A DNA stretch of 47,520 bases from an uncultured Psychroserpens sp. Lineage in GTDB: Bacteria; Bacteroidota; Bacteroidia; Flavobacteriales; Flavobacteriaceae. Every line of letters begins with the position of its first letter. Position 1 is the first letter of the stretch. Positions 28,680-36,240 of this stretch are shown here, one piece after another. The DNA is taken from positions 1 to 47,520 of the forward strand of contig CAJQOA010000021.1 in assembly GCA_905479815.1 (NCBI GenBank), given 5' to 3'. The notes below the pieces were generated by a model, which saw only the letters and a program-made list of their open reading frames with translations, ran no database searches and was not told the DNA's origin. A program made the translations under genes and the position numbers.

Positions 28680-29564
28680 CTACTCTTTGAACTCTAAATG
28701 TTTGGTTTGAATTATTTTAGATTGCACAATTGTATTGTTTATAAAATACTTGATATTGTCCATTTCATTAAATGGAATGGACGCTATTTCATGTTGACCT
28801 CCTTCTACACGAAATAAATAGTAAGACGTATTCAATTGCTCTAATCTTTTAAAAATAATTCCAGAACCATTTAATATAAGATACCCTTTATCATTGAGTT
28901 TACATAAATGATGTGCTGCTTTTGAGTATGGGACAATATTATCGTTGGTGCCGTGAAATAAAACTGTTGGTACAGCATTTTGTTTGGTAATGTAGTGTTC
29001 ATCAATCATTGCACCTGCAAAAGAAATCACACCTGCATAATTGATGTTATCATATACTGTAGTGTTCTCAATAAAATAGTTTCTCATATAAACTGCGCTC
29101 AATACAGCCTCTGCTCCTGCACTACTTCCTCCTGCTATTATTTTTTCAGGATTTACATGAAGATAATCACTATTTTGAATGATATAGTTTGTAGCATCTA
29201 ATAAATCTTCAGCAGCTTTTGCAAACGTAAATAATTTCTCTTGCTTAGAGCATTGACAGCCAAATCCTGTTTTAGAACCTTTTCGCAATAACCTATACGA
29301 TATAGAAACACCTATAAAACCATTTTCTGTTAGATAATTCATAAATCGTTGTTCATCACTTCCATCTCTTGAACCACCTGAAAAACCACCTCCATGCATC
29401 CAAATCACAACTGGAAGTTTAGTGTCATCTTCAATAGTATTAGGAGTATAGATATCAAGTTTAAGTGAATCGCTATTTTTAATAGCATAGGTGTGCGTCT
29501 TCACAGATTGCGAAAACGCTGTAAAAGAAATAATTAGAATTATGACTTTGATAATTGATTTCAT
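28680..29564 (-). CDS. Secreted alpha/beta hydrolase (BD-FAE/carboxylesterase-like)
   Basis: The protein is 294 residues from the ATG at 29564. The frame continues 27 codons upstream through a repeated DNA element, but the ATG at 29564 precedes a normal signal peptide (MKSIIKVIILIISFTAFSQ). Esterase features are the oxyanion motif HGGG (57-60) in VVIWMHGGGFSGGS, nucleophile Ser148 in GGSSAG, then DNIVP and GGQHEIAS as Asp and His regions. It resembles hormone-sensitive-lipase-like or feruloyl/acetyl esterases of the BD-FAE group; the natural substrate is unknown. It sits between the lipid locus and the glucan locus. Its start codon lies in the 3' arm of a hairpin formed by a 92-bp repeat, so translation may depend on RNA structure. 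Confidence 0.8.
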   Translation of the reverse strand: MKSIIKVIILIISFTAFSQSVKTHTYAIKNSDSLKLDIYTPNTIEDDTKLPVVIWMHGGGFSGGSRDGSDEQRFMNYLTENGFIGVSISYRLLRKGSKTGFGCQCSKQEKLFTFAKAAEDLLDATNYIIQNSDYLHVNPEKIIAGGSSAGAEAVLSAVYMRNYFIENTTVYDNINYAGVISFAGAMIDEHYITKQNAVPTVLFHGTNDNIVPYSKAAHHLCKLNDKGYLILNGSGIIFKRLEQLNTSYYLFRVEGGQHEIASIPFNEMDNIKYFINNTIVQSKIIQTKHLEFKE

Positions 29565-29652
29565 GTGTCTTTTTTTATTGTTTTTTTTTAAGGACACATG
29601 TTGTTCGCTATTAATCATTCTCTTAGATGATAAAGTTTTTAACATGCTCGTT
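29561..29652 (-). repeat. 92-bp repeat, copy 1, covering the esterase start codon
   Basis: This is the first of two adjacent 92-bp units. On the minus strand the unit ends in CATGTGTC, an A-rich loop of about 23 nt, then GACACATG, whose final ATG is the esterase start. The 8-bp arms are perfect complements, so the mRNA can pair across its start codon. Confidence 0.75.
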
Positions 29653-29744
29653 TCATGTGTGCTTTTTTATTGTTTTTTTTAAGGACACATGCTGTTGGTT
29701 AATAATCATTCTATAGGTTGATAATACTTTTAACATACTCGTTT
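29653..29744 (-). repeat. 92-bp repeat, copy 2
   Basis: This unit is directly adjacent to copy 1 and has the same length. The hairpin arms are CATGTGT and ACACATG (7 bp). Each unit also carries a short open frame starting MLK (27 codons in this copy), probably incidental. Similarity to copy 1 is high in the hairpin, the A-rich loop and an AGAATGATTA block. Confidence 0.75.
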
Positions 29745-29777
29745 CAGAAGCAATTTTCAAAAAAAAAAGGGTTAGTT

Positions 29778-30779
29778 CTATCCTGGCTCTTTCTCAGAAC
29801 CACTTTCAATTTTAAGCAAACCTTTAAACGCATCATTAACTGTATTACCTTCATATAAAACTTTGTATACTTCTCTAGATATTGGCATATCGACCTCATA
29901 ATCATTAGCCAATTCCATAACTGCTTTTGCTGTTTTAACACCTTCAGCAACTTCATTCATCTCTTCAATAATTTGTTCTAAGCTTTTTCCTTGCCCTAAT
30001 TGGAAACCAACATGATGATTTCTACTTTTAGAACTTGAGCATGTCGCGACTAAATCCCCCATTCCTGCAAGGCCAGAAAACGTTCTACGACGTCCTCCCA
30101 TAGCAGTTCCTAATCTAGTTAACTCAGATAAACCTCTCGTTATTAAAGCTGCTCTAGTATTGTCTCCTGCATTAGCACCATCTCCCATTCCTGTGGCAAT
30201 TGCCATAATATTTTTTAGTGCACCACCAAGTTCACAACCTATAACATCATTATTAGTATAAACTCTAAACAATCCAGTACTAAACACTTTTTGTAATTGT
30301 TTTGCAATAGTTTTATCTACCATAGCAATTACTGCTGCTGCAGCTTGACCAGAATGAATTTCTTTAGCTAGATTTGGACCTGTTAACACTCCTGCTGGAT
30401 GACCCGGCAATTCTTCTTCAATAATTTGCGTCATACGCATTTTAGTATGTAGCTCTAAACCTTTAGACAAACTAACTATTGGCACCCAAGGCCTAATATG
30501 TGGTTTTGCTGCACGAAGTACTTCTCTAAAGTTCTGAGAAGGGATTCCAACTACAATTACATCTGCATTCCTAACAGTGTCTTCAATAGAACTCGAAGCT
30601 TTAAGATTCTTGTTTAATTTGGCCCCTGGTAGATATTTAGAATTTGTATGTTCTTCATTTATTTCTTTAACAGCTTTTTCATTTCTAGCCCACAAAATAG
30701 TGTCATTATTTTTTGCTGTTAAAGATGCAACGGTTGTTCCCCAAGATCCACCACCTAATATTCCAACGTTTAGTTTCAT
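29778..30779 (-). CDS. gpsA: NAD(P)-dependent glycerol-3-phosphate dehydrogenase
   Basis: The 333-residue protein matches GpsA in length and motifs: an N-terminal Rossmann fold (NVGILGGGSWGTTVAS), VVGIPSQNFREVL, VSLSKGLE, LTGPNLAKE, ELGGALKNIMAIATGMGDG with the catalytic-lysine region, and FSGLAGMGDLVATCSS. It reduces dihydroxyacetone phosphate to sn-glycerol-3-phosphate, the backbone for phospholipids and triacylglycerol. The gene follows the GPAT-HAD-LPLAT fusion gene by 94 bp in the same direction, so the enzyme that makes glycerol-3-phosphate sits beside the enzyme that acylates it. The gap holds the third copy of the 92-bp repeat, whose hairpin covers the gpsA start codon. An essential phospholipid role would be expected regardless of storage lipid. 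Confidence 0.96.
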   Translation of the reverse strand: MKLNVGILGGGSWGTTVASLTAKNNDTILWARNEKAVKEINEEHTNSKYLPGAKLNKNLKASSSIEDTVRNADVIVVGIPSQNFREVLRAAKPHIRPWVPIVSLSKGLELHTKMRMTQIIEEELPGHPAGVLTGPNLAKEIHSGQAAAAVIAMVDKTIAKQLQKVFSTGLFRVYTNNDVIGCELGGALKNIMAIATGMGDGANAGDNTRAALITRGLSELTRLGTAMGGRRRTFSGLAGMGDLVATCSSSKSRNHHVGFQLGQGKSLEQIIEEMNEVAEGVKTAKAVMELANDYEVDMPISREVYKVLYEGNTVNDAFKGLLKIESGSEKEPG

Positions 30780-30865
30780 GTGCTCAATTTTATTGTTTTT
30801 TAATAGTCACATGTAATATCCATATAATCATTTTCTAGACTTTTGAAAATTTGATTATGGATGTT
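30776..30865 (-). repeat. Diverged 90-bp copy 3 of the repeat, upstream of gpsA
   Basis: The copy shares the AATGATTA block, the CATGTG...CACATG hairpin arms (6 bp) and the A-rich loop ending at the start codon ATGAAAC. The unit ends at the gpsA ATG just as copy 1 ends at the esterase ATG. The rest has diverged strongly. Confidence 0.55.
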
Positions 30866-30873
30866 TCATGCGT

Positions 30874-33800
30874 TTAATTTTCTAGTTCATTAAGATATAA
30901 ATTTCGAACGTCTTCAATATGTTTATTGATGTTTTTTAATTTCCAAAGCGAAGTATCTACAGGGTCTAAAACCACAACCTCAATATGTGTTGGTTTAAAC
31001 ATACTTGAACCTTTAGGCATTGCCATGTATGCATTTTTGATAACAATTGGAATTATTGGAACTCCTGCTTGCATTGCTAAATGAAAAGCACCTTTTTTAA
31101 ATGTTCCTAATGTTTTACTACCACTTCTAGTACCTTCTGGAGCAATAGCGACAGAAACTCCATTCTTTAAAGCTTCAACCGCAGGTTGCATGGCTTCTAT
31201 AGCTTTTTCTTTATTTGCACGATCAACATAAATAGCTCCTAAAGCACTGAAAATTGGTCCAAATGGTGTACGTTCTAACTCCTTTTTAGCAATACCAGTA
31301 AAATCGTGTCGAATTAATTTCATAACAATAAAGAAATCGGCTGCACTTTGATGATTAAAACAAAAAACTGCGGGTCGTATTTCTTCTAAATTATGTTTTC
31401 CTTTTACTGCTATCTCTAAACCTGCCATTTTAGATCCTAAATCTCCAATACTTGAAAATGTAGCATTTGCAGCTTCTTGCCTAGACAAAGTCATTGCTCC
31501 TTTTAGCAAACCTTTTACTGCGGAAGGATAAATACTTGCCGCTGCTAATCCAGTTCTAAACCCATTAATTAAAGGTTTTTCAATAGGCTCTTCAAATCTT
31601 AATATTGGCCAATTATTCTCAAAAGCGACTTGAGATAATTTCTGATCTGGATTTATAGCTACAGGATTTCCAACAATTTTTAATAACGGAAAATCCTCAA
31701 TGCTATCGGTATAAAAATAACTTTTTGATAAATCAGTTTTATTCTTTTTGGCAAATTTTCGAGCAGCTCTTGCTTTACCTTCTCCCCAACACATCTCAGA
31801 AACACGTCCTGTGAATTTATTATTACGTACTTCCATTTCTGTAGCATACACATCCTTTATGCCTAATGCTTTTGCAATTGGCTCTATTTGATAGGTTGTC
31901 GCTGCCGAAATAATAACCACCTTATGACCTTTAGCTAAGTGCTTTTCAATAAGATCTCGAGATTCTTGATAAATTGTATCTTCTAGATACTCAGTAAAAA
32001 CTTGTTCACCTAACTCTACAAATACAGATTCATTAATACCTTTTACTCCTAAAGCTGCGACTTTAGTTAGTACTTCAAAATCTCTGTTTCCTGATGCAAA
32101 AAATAAAGCTGTCACAAATTGTGTCAAATATTCTTTAGCAGTTGTTTTTCCACTAAACAAACGTGTTGTCATGAATTTTTTAGCTGAAAAATCATTGATT
32201 AACGTTTTATCCATATCAAAAAATGCTGTGATATGTGGTCCCTCTTCTATAACTATTTCATGATTTACCTCGTCATTACCTGAATCTGGAACAACGCCTT
32301 CTTCTGTAGGCTCATCTTTAAGTCCTTTTTTCTCTAGAACAGATTCAATTTGTTTAAGATAAAATAGTCGTTCAGATAAATCTTCTAATTGATTTCCCCA
32401 GTGGTTTAATCCTTCAAAATCCAATGTTCTATCTATAGGAATCAAATTAGCGTTTTTAGCAAAACGAAGTGCATTTACTAAAAAAGGTTTAGACACACTA
32501 TCCAAACGTGTAATATTAGATTGCCAATGCAACTCCTTTCCTTTAAACATCGCTAAATCGATAAATTCATTATCTGAAAACTCATCATCAGTATCCCATG
32601 AATTTAACGTGTGACAAACCACTTTATCTGCCTCTAAATAAGACAATAAAATAGCTCTAGACACAAATAAATCTTGTTTTTTCAATAAGGACGACACATC
32701 CCCTTTTGGGTCTGATAAGATAGCTCTCCAATTTTTATCAAATCGCAATAATTCTGCTTCAATTTCACTACTAAATTTAGGCTTATTAGTATAAAAGAAT
32801 TCAAACTTAAATAAGTTTCGAAGTTCCATGATTTCTGCCCAAAAATTAGTAATTCGGTTAGCAGATACATCATCTTTAATTTTCACCAAAGCCATTTCAA
32901 TAAATGCTTGATGGTACAAATGACCTGATGCCATATTAGCATAATACGTGGCTGGTAAATATTCCGTAGACACCAAACTATATTGCGCTCGTTGTCCGGC
33001 TCTACTTTTTTGAACTATCCTTGCGCCTTGCAATAAGTTTAAAGCTTTTTGAATGGTAACACCAATCTTATTACCGCGATCTATTAAAACGTCCTCCTTT
33101 TTTTGACCAATATAGGTCATCAAACGATTGACCTTAAATTCAATTTCTTTTTTAGTTAATGCAAAATCATTCAATAACACATGACAAATTAATGACACTG
33201 TTGTTACTGGTGTAATGGCATTTGTTTTATGAATGAGTTCAAAAGCAAATCGTGGTAAGGTATTCTTATCTGCATAACTATCCTCTTCCATATCTGGAAT
33301 GATAGCTTGTTGATCTTCATCATCCTCTACAGGGTCTCCAAATCTAATGGCTGCACGACCATAATCGCTTCCTAATTTTTTAATATAACTAACAGCTTCT
33401 TTTACGTTTTCAGACTTTTTTACCTGCCCTTTACCTTCTTCTGTCATTTCTTTGACATCAGGAATTAAATCATAAACAATAGAAACTGGCACATATTTTA
33501 TAGGTCTTGAACTTTGTAGTTCACCTTCTTTAATATATTTCAAAATTCCCATTTTTGGGTATATGATTTTACCTGTTCTAGAACGTGTACCTTCAATATT
33601 CCAAGTTAAATGATCACCTTTATCTATAATTGCAGATATATAATGTCTCAATGCTGCTTTATAAATTAAATCATCTTTAAAGCTGCGACGAATAAAAATT
33701 AAACCGGCATTATTCCCTAATTGTTTCATGCCAGGAAACGCCAAATTACTACCTCCAAAAGAATAAGGAATTGGCATACCATAACGCGCTAAAGTTGAGA

Positions 33801-34104
33801 TAAGCACTAAAGTGTCTAAGTAAGTTTTATGCGTCATGATAAACGCTACAGAATTTCTCTGCATGAGTTTCATGAGTTTTTTAATACCTTTTGGATCGAC
33901 ATCAATTTTATCATTATAGGCTCTTGATAATATATAATCAAAACCTTTTACTGATATTAATTTTGCCATTGGATGCTGCTGAGCATACAACTCTTTAATA
34001 CAATTTGCGCCTTGTTTTTTTACTTCAGCAAGATCCATATCTTGCTCTTCTGCAATTTGCTTTAAAGTTTCTTGAAATTTATGATGCTCAATAATATGAT
34101 CCAT
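30874..34104 (-). CDS. Fusion of GPAT (PlsB-like), HAD-IB phosphatase and LPLAT (PlsC-like)
   Basis: The 1076-residue protein joins three enzymes. Residues 1-300 are a PlsB-like glycerol-3-phosphate acyltransferase: HX4D motif His92-Asp97 (THKTYLDTL), FIRRSF (137-142) and EGTRSRTGK (171-179). A helical region (300-600) resembles the PlsB C-terminal part. Residues about 624-840 are a HAD-IB (phosphoserine-phosphatase-like) hydrolase: FFDMDKTL with Asp630/Asp632, IISAAT, and YTDSIEDFPLL with Asp800/Asp804. Residues about 880-1076 are a PlsC-type acyltransferase: His918-Asp923 (NHQSAAD), VDRANKEKA and APEGTRSGSK (988-997). All key residues are present. Known mycobacterial PlsC-like proteins carry HAD plus LPLAT; a fused GPAT as well is notable. 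Together the parts could convert glycerol-3-phosphate to phosphatidate, and to diacylglycerol if the HAD domain acts on phosphatidate, which is unproven. The gene lies 6 bp after a hydrolase gene and before gpsA. Confidence 0.9.
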   Translation of the reverse strand: MDHIIEHHKFQETLKQIAEEQDMDLAEVKKQGANCIKELYAQQHPMAKLISVKGFDYILSRAYNDKIDVDPKGIKKLMKLMQRNSVAFIMTHKTYLDTLVLISTLARYGMPIPYSFGGSNLAFPGMKQLGNNAGLIFIRRSFKDDLIYKAALRHYISAIIDKGDHLTWNIEGTRSRTGKIIYPKMGILKYIKEGELQSSRPIKYVPVSIVYDLIPDVKEMTEEGKGQVKKSENVKEAVSYIKKLGSDYGRAAIRFGDPVEDDEDQQAIIPDMEEDSYADKNTLPRFAFELIHKTNAITPVTTVSLICHVLLNDFALTKKEIEFKVNRLMTYIGQKKEDVLIDRGNKIGVTIQKALNLLQGARIVQKSRAGQRAQYSLVSTEYLPATYYANMASGHLYHQAFIEMALVKIKDDVSANRITNFWAEIMELRNLFKFEFFYTNKPKFSSEIEAELLRFDKNWRAILSDPKGDVSSLLKKQDLFVSRAILLSYLEADKVVCHTLNSWDTDDEFSDNEFIDLAMFKGKELHWQSNITRLDSVSKPFLVNALRFAKNANLIPIDRTLDFEGLNHWGNQLEDLSERLFYLKQIESVLEKKGLKDEPTEEGVVPDSGNDEVNHEIVIEEGPHITAFFDMDKTLINDFSAKKFMTTRLFSGKTTAKEYLTQFVTALFFASGNRDFEVLTKVAALGVKGINESVFVELGEQVFTEYLEDTIYQESRDLIEKHLAKGHKVVIISAATTYQIEPIAKALGIKDVYATEMEVRNNKFTGRVSEMCWGEGKARAARKFAKKNKTDLSKSYFYTDSIEDFPLLKIVGNPVAINPDQKLSQVAFENNWPILRFEEPIEKPLINGFRTGLAAASIYPSAVKGLLKGAMTLSRQEAANATFSSIGDLGSKMAGLEIAVKGKHNLEEIRPAVFCFNHQSAADFFIVMKLIRHDFTGIAKKELERTPFGPIFSALGAIYVDRANKEKAIEAMQPAVEALKNGVSVAIAPEGTRSGSKTLGTFKKGAFHLAMQAGVPIIPIVIKNAYMAMPKGSSMFKPTHIEVVVLDPVDTSLWKLKNINKHIEDVRNLYLNELEN

Positions 34105-34110
34105 AACTTA

Positions 34111-35292
34111 CTATTTTGCGACTTGCACAATTGATTTTTTAGATTTGAATGCTTTTCTAGCTTTATTCCAAAAATTAGGGTATAAAACACGTTCAAAATT
34201 AGAACCAACATCTCTAATTTTTTTACCTTGAATATTAGCACTTAACATATTAGCAGTAACTAATAGTACACTTGCATTAGCACCCATTCCTGAATGACTA
34301 CCGTATACTTCAATGTTTTTTATATCTTTTCTAAAGGTTTCTGCTTCTATACAATGTTTCCATGGTACTAAACCATCTAGCTTAGTATAAATACAAGTTA
34401 CTGGAACTGTTGGTACGGGCTCTAATTCTGCTAAAAACCGTTCATTTCTCTCTTTTAGAGATTTCCCTCTAAAAAATTCCATTAACCCATATACTGGTGT
34501 TTTCATATCCATAACTCCCCAAATTGGGGATCCAATCGTTAAAATTTGCTCTACTTGATTCGGGTGTCTGTTCGCCATTATTTTGGCAAAAATACCACCA
34601 CCACTCCAACCAACGATGCTAACTTTCTCTTGATGTTCTTGATATATATCTGCTAACTTTTCTTCTAATCTTGGAATATAGTGTGATTTTACCATATTAA
34701 AACCCAACTCCCATTTGTAGGTTTTAAAACCTAAAGAGGTTAAATATTTCCTTACAAAGGAAGTAGATGTATCATCACCTAAATATGGTGGAATTAACAA
34801 CACTGGGCGTCCATTTCCTTTGATACGTTTAGGTATAAACGGATATAGACAATAAATAGATGTCCATTCTAATAAAGATCGACTCTCCATTACCATGTTA
34901 AATAATGGTGGTGAAGGTATTTTTTTATTGACTAAAGAGATTTCTTTTTCAAATCTATCTATGAGTGCATTGGTATACTTATATTCATTTTGGTCATGAC
35001 CATCAGAAATAGAGCTTCCAATGTTTTTCAGGATTTTAATTAAGGTAATATAATCTCTATTTGGACCTAATTCATCACAAACCAAGATGGTCTCGTCTAA
35101 TAATTGTTCGATACTATTACTTTCATCTTTGTCAATTTTATTGATGATAACTTTTACTTCATCTTTACTAGCATGATCCTTAAACTGAAGACTAGTCAAT
35201 TTTCTAGCATCCTTTAATGACATACCATTTAAAACACCTAAAGCAGTTCCAAAACGTGCGAATATTCTATATAAAATTTGGGATTCTTCCAT
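34111..35292 (-). CDS. Alpha/beta hydrolase (lipase/esterase-like)
   Basis: The 393-residue protein has no signal peptide. The N-terminal ~150 residues are helical and unrecognised. The hydrolase core begins at PVLLIPPYLGDD. The nucleophile elbow is GWSGGG with Ser230, the acid candidate is Asp306 in YTKLDGLVPW, and the His candidate is His333 in GSHSGMG. It keeps the complete triad and is plausibly an intracellular lipase or esterase. It lies between the monoacylglycerol-lipase-like gene (9 bp gap) and the GPAT-HAD-LPLAT gene (6 bp gap), so a role in acylglycerol turnover is likely, though polyester depolymerase or thioesterase activity is also conceivable. Confidence 0.8.
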   Translation of the reverse strand: MEESQILYRIFARFGTALGVLNGMSLKDARKLTSLQFKDHASKDEVKVIINKIDKDESNSIEQLLDETILVCDELGPNRDYITLIKILKNIGSSISDGHDQNEYKYTNALIDRFEKEISLVNKKIPSPPLFNMVMESRSLLEWTSIYCLYPFIPKRIKGNGRPVLLIPPYLGDDTSTSFVRKYLTSLGFKTYKWELGFNMVKSHYIPRLEEKLADIYQEHQEKVSIVGWSGGGIFAKIMANRHPNQVEQILTIGSPIWGVMDMKTPVYGLMEFFRGKSLKERNERFLAELEPVPTVPVTCIYTKLDGLVPWKHCIEAETFRKDIKNIEVYGSHSGMGANASVLLVTANMLSANIQGKKIRDVGSNFERVLYPNFWNKARKAFKSKKSIVQVAK

Positions 35293-35301
35293 TATTGTTT
35301 T

Positions 35302-36237
35302 TTAATCTTGTATGCGTGCATTTAACCAATCGAGTATTTCCTTCTGTACTGCTTCTGCATTAGTTTCATTTAACATTTCGTGTCGTCCTCCTTCATATAA
35401 ATTAAAAGTAAAATCACTCATACCTCTTTGTTTATATTGAGTAGCAACTCTTTTGACGCCTTTCCCCATTTCACCAACTGGATCTTTATCTCCTGAAAAC
35501 ATTAGTATTGGTAAATCTATAGGTGTCGCTTTAAAAGCCTCTACTTTATTCAATGTTTTAGAGTTCTTGATAACATCTAGAAATACACCTAAAGAGAAAT
35601 CTTCAACACGGTAAGGATCTTCAGCAAATAAATCTACTTGTTTTTCATCACTACTAATCCAATCTAATTTTGTTCTATTTGGCTTGAATTTCTTATTAAA
35701 TTCTCCAAAGAAGAAAGATTTCAAAAACTCATTCCCTCTTGCTCGACCTCTAAAAGCTGTTACTGTAGTTGCTGTAACTAAGCCAATATTACCTAGTCCT
35801 TTTATAAAACTTGCAGTTCCCGATAAGATTAATGCATCTAATTCCTTGCCATATTTTGTAACATATTTTCTGCTAAGGAGCGACCCCATACTATGTCCAA
35901 ATAATATGAATTTAGATTGAGGATGTTCTGTTTTCATTAAGCTAGAAAGCACATACATATCTTCTACACAATCTTCAAAATATTCTTTTCCGTCATAAAA
36001 TCCAAATAGACGTTTCATTTCCGCAGTTTTACCATGAGCGCGATGATCATTAGCATAAACCGCATATCCTTGGTCTTGTAAAAGATGTGCAATATGATCA
36101 TATCTACCAGCATGCTCTCCTAGTCCGTGAGCTATTTGCACTACACCTTTAAAAGGTGCTTTTGGGTTAGCTTCCCATTTATAATAACAAATGGATTCTC
36201 CATCTGTAGATTTTAATATACCTGTATTGTAATGCAT
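35302..36237 (-). CDS. Monoacylglycerol-lipase-like alpha/beta hydrolase (Hydrolase_4)
   Basis: The 311-residue cytoplasmic protein follows the monoglyceride lipase pattern closely: oxyanion segment AHGLGEHAGRYDHIA, the GYAVYANDHRAHGKT block, nucleophile Ser116 in FGHSMGS, Asp252 in FSGDKDPVGE and His286 in YEGGRHEMLNE. Family members release fatty acids from monoacylglycerol or lysophospholipid. It starts 3 bp after the WS/DGAT gene, so it is co-translated with the enzyme predicted to make neutral lipid. That suggests it either mobilises the store or recycles by-products. Exact substrate is inferred. Confidence 0.88.
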   Translation of the reverse strand: MHYNTGILKSTDGESICYYKWEANPKAPFKGVVQIAHGLGEHAGRYDHIAHLLQDQGYAVYANDHRAHGKTAEMKRLFGFYDGKEYFEDCVEDMYVLSSLMKTEHPQSKFILFGHSMGSLLSRKYVTKYGKELDALILSGTASFIKGLGNIGLVTATTVTAFRGRARGNEFLKSFFFGEFNKKFKPNRTKLDWISSDEKQVDLFAEDPYRVEDFSLGVFLDVIKNSKTLNKVEAFKATPIDLPILMFSGDKDPVGEMGKGVKRVATQYKQRGMSDFTFNLYEGGRHEMLNETNAEAVQKEILDWLNARIQD

Positions 36238-36240
36238 TAA

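Noticed and set aside
29564-29645. N-terminal extension of the esterase by 27 residues
   Set aside because: The extension is encoded by the repeat DNA and is Lys/Asn-rich; the downstream ATG gives a normal signal peptide, and the adjacent repeat copy has the same frame but ends in a stop.
29653-29744. A 27-codon open frame in repeat copy 2 as a leader peptide
   Set aside because: The frame is a by-product of the A-rich repeat and is not kept in copy 3, so I see no evidence that it is translated.
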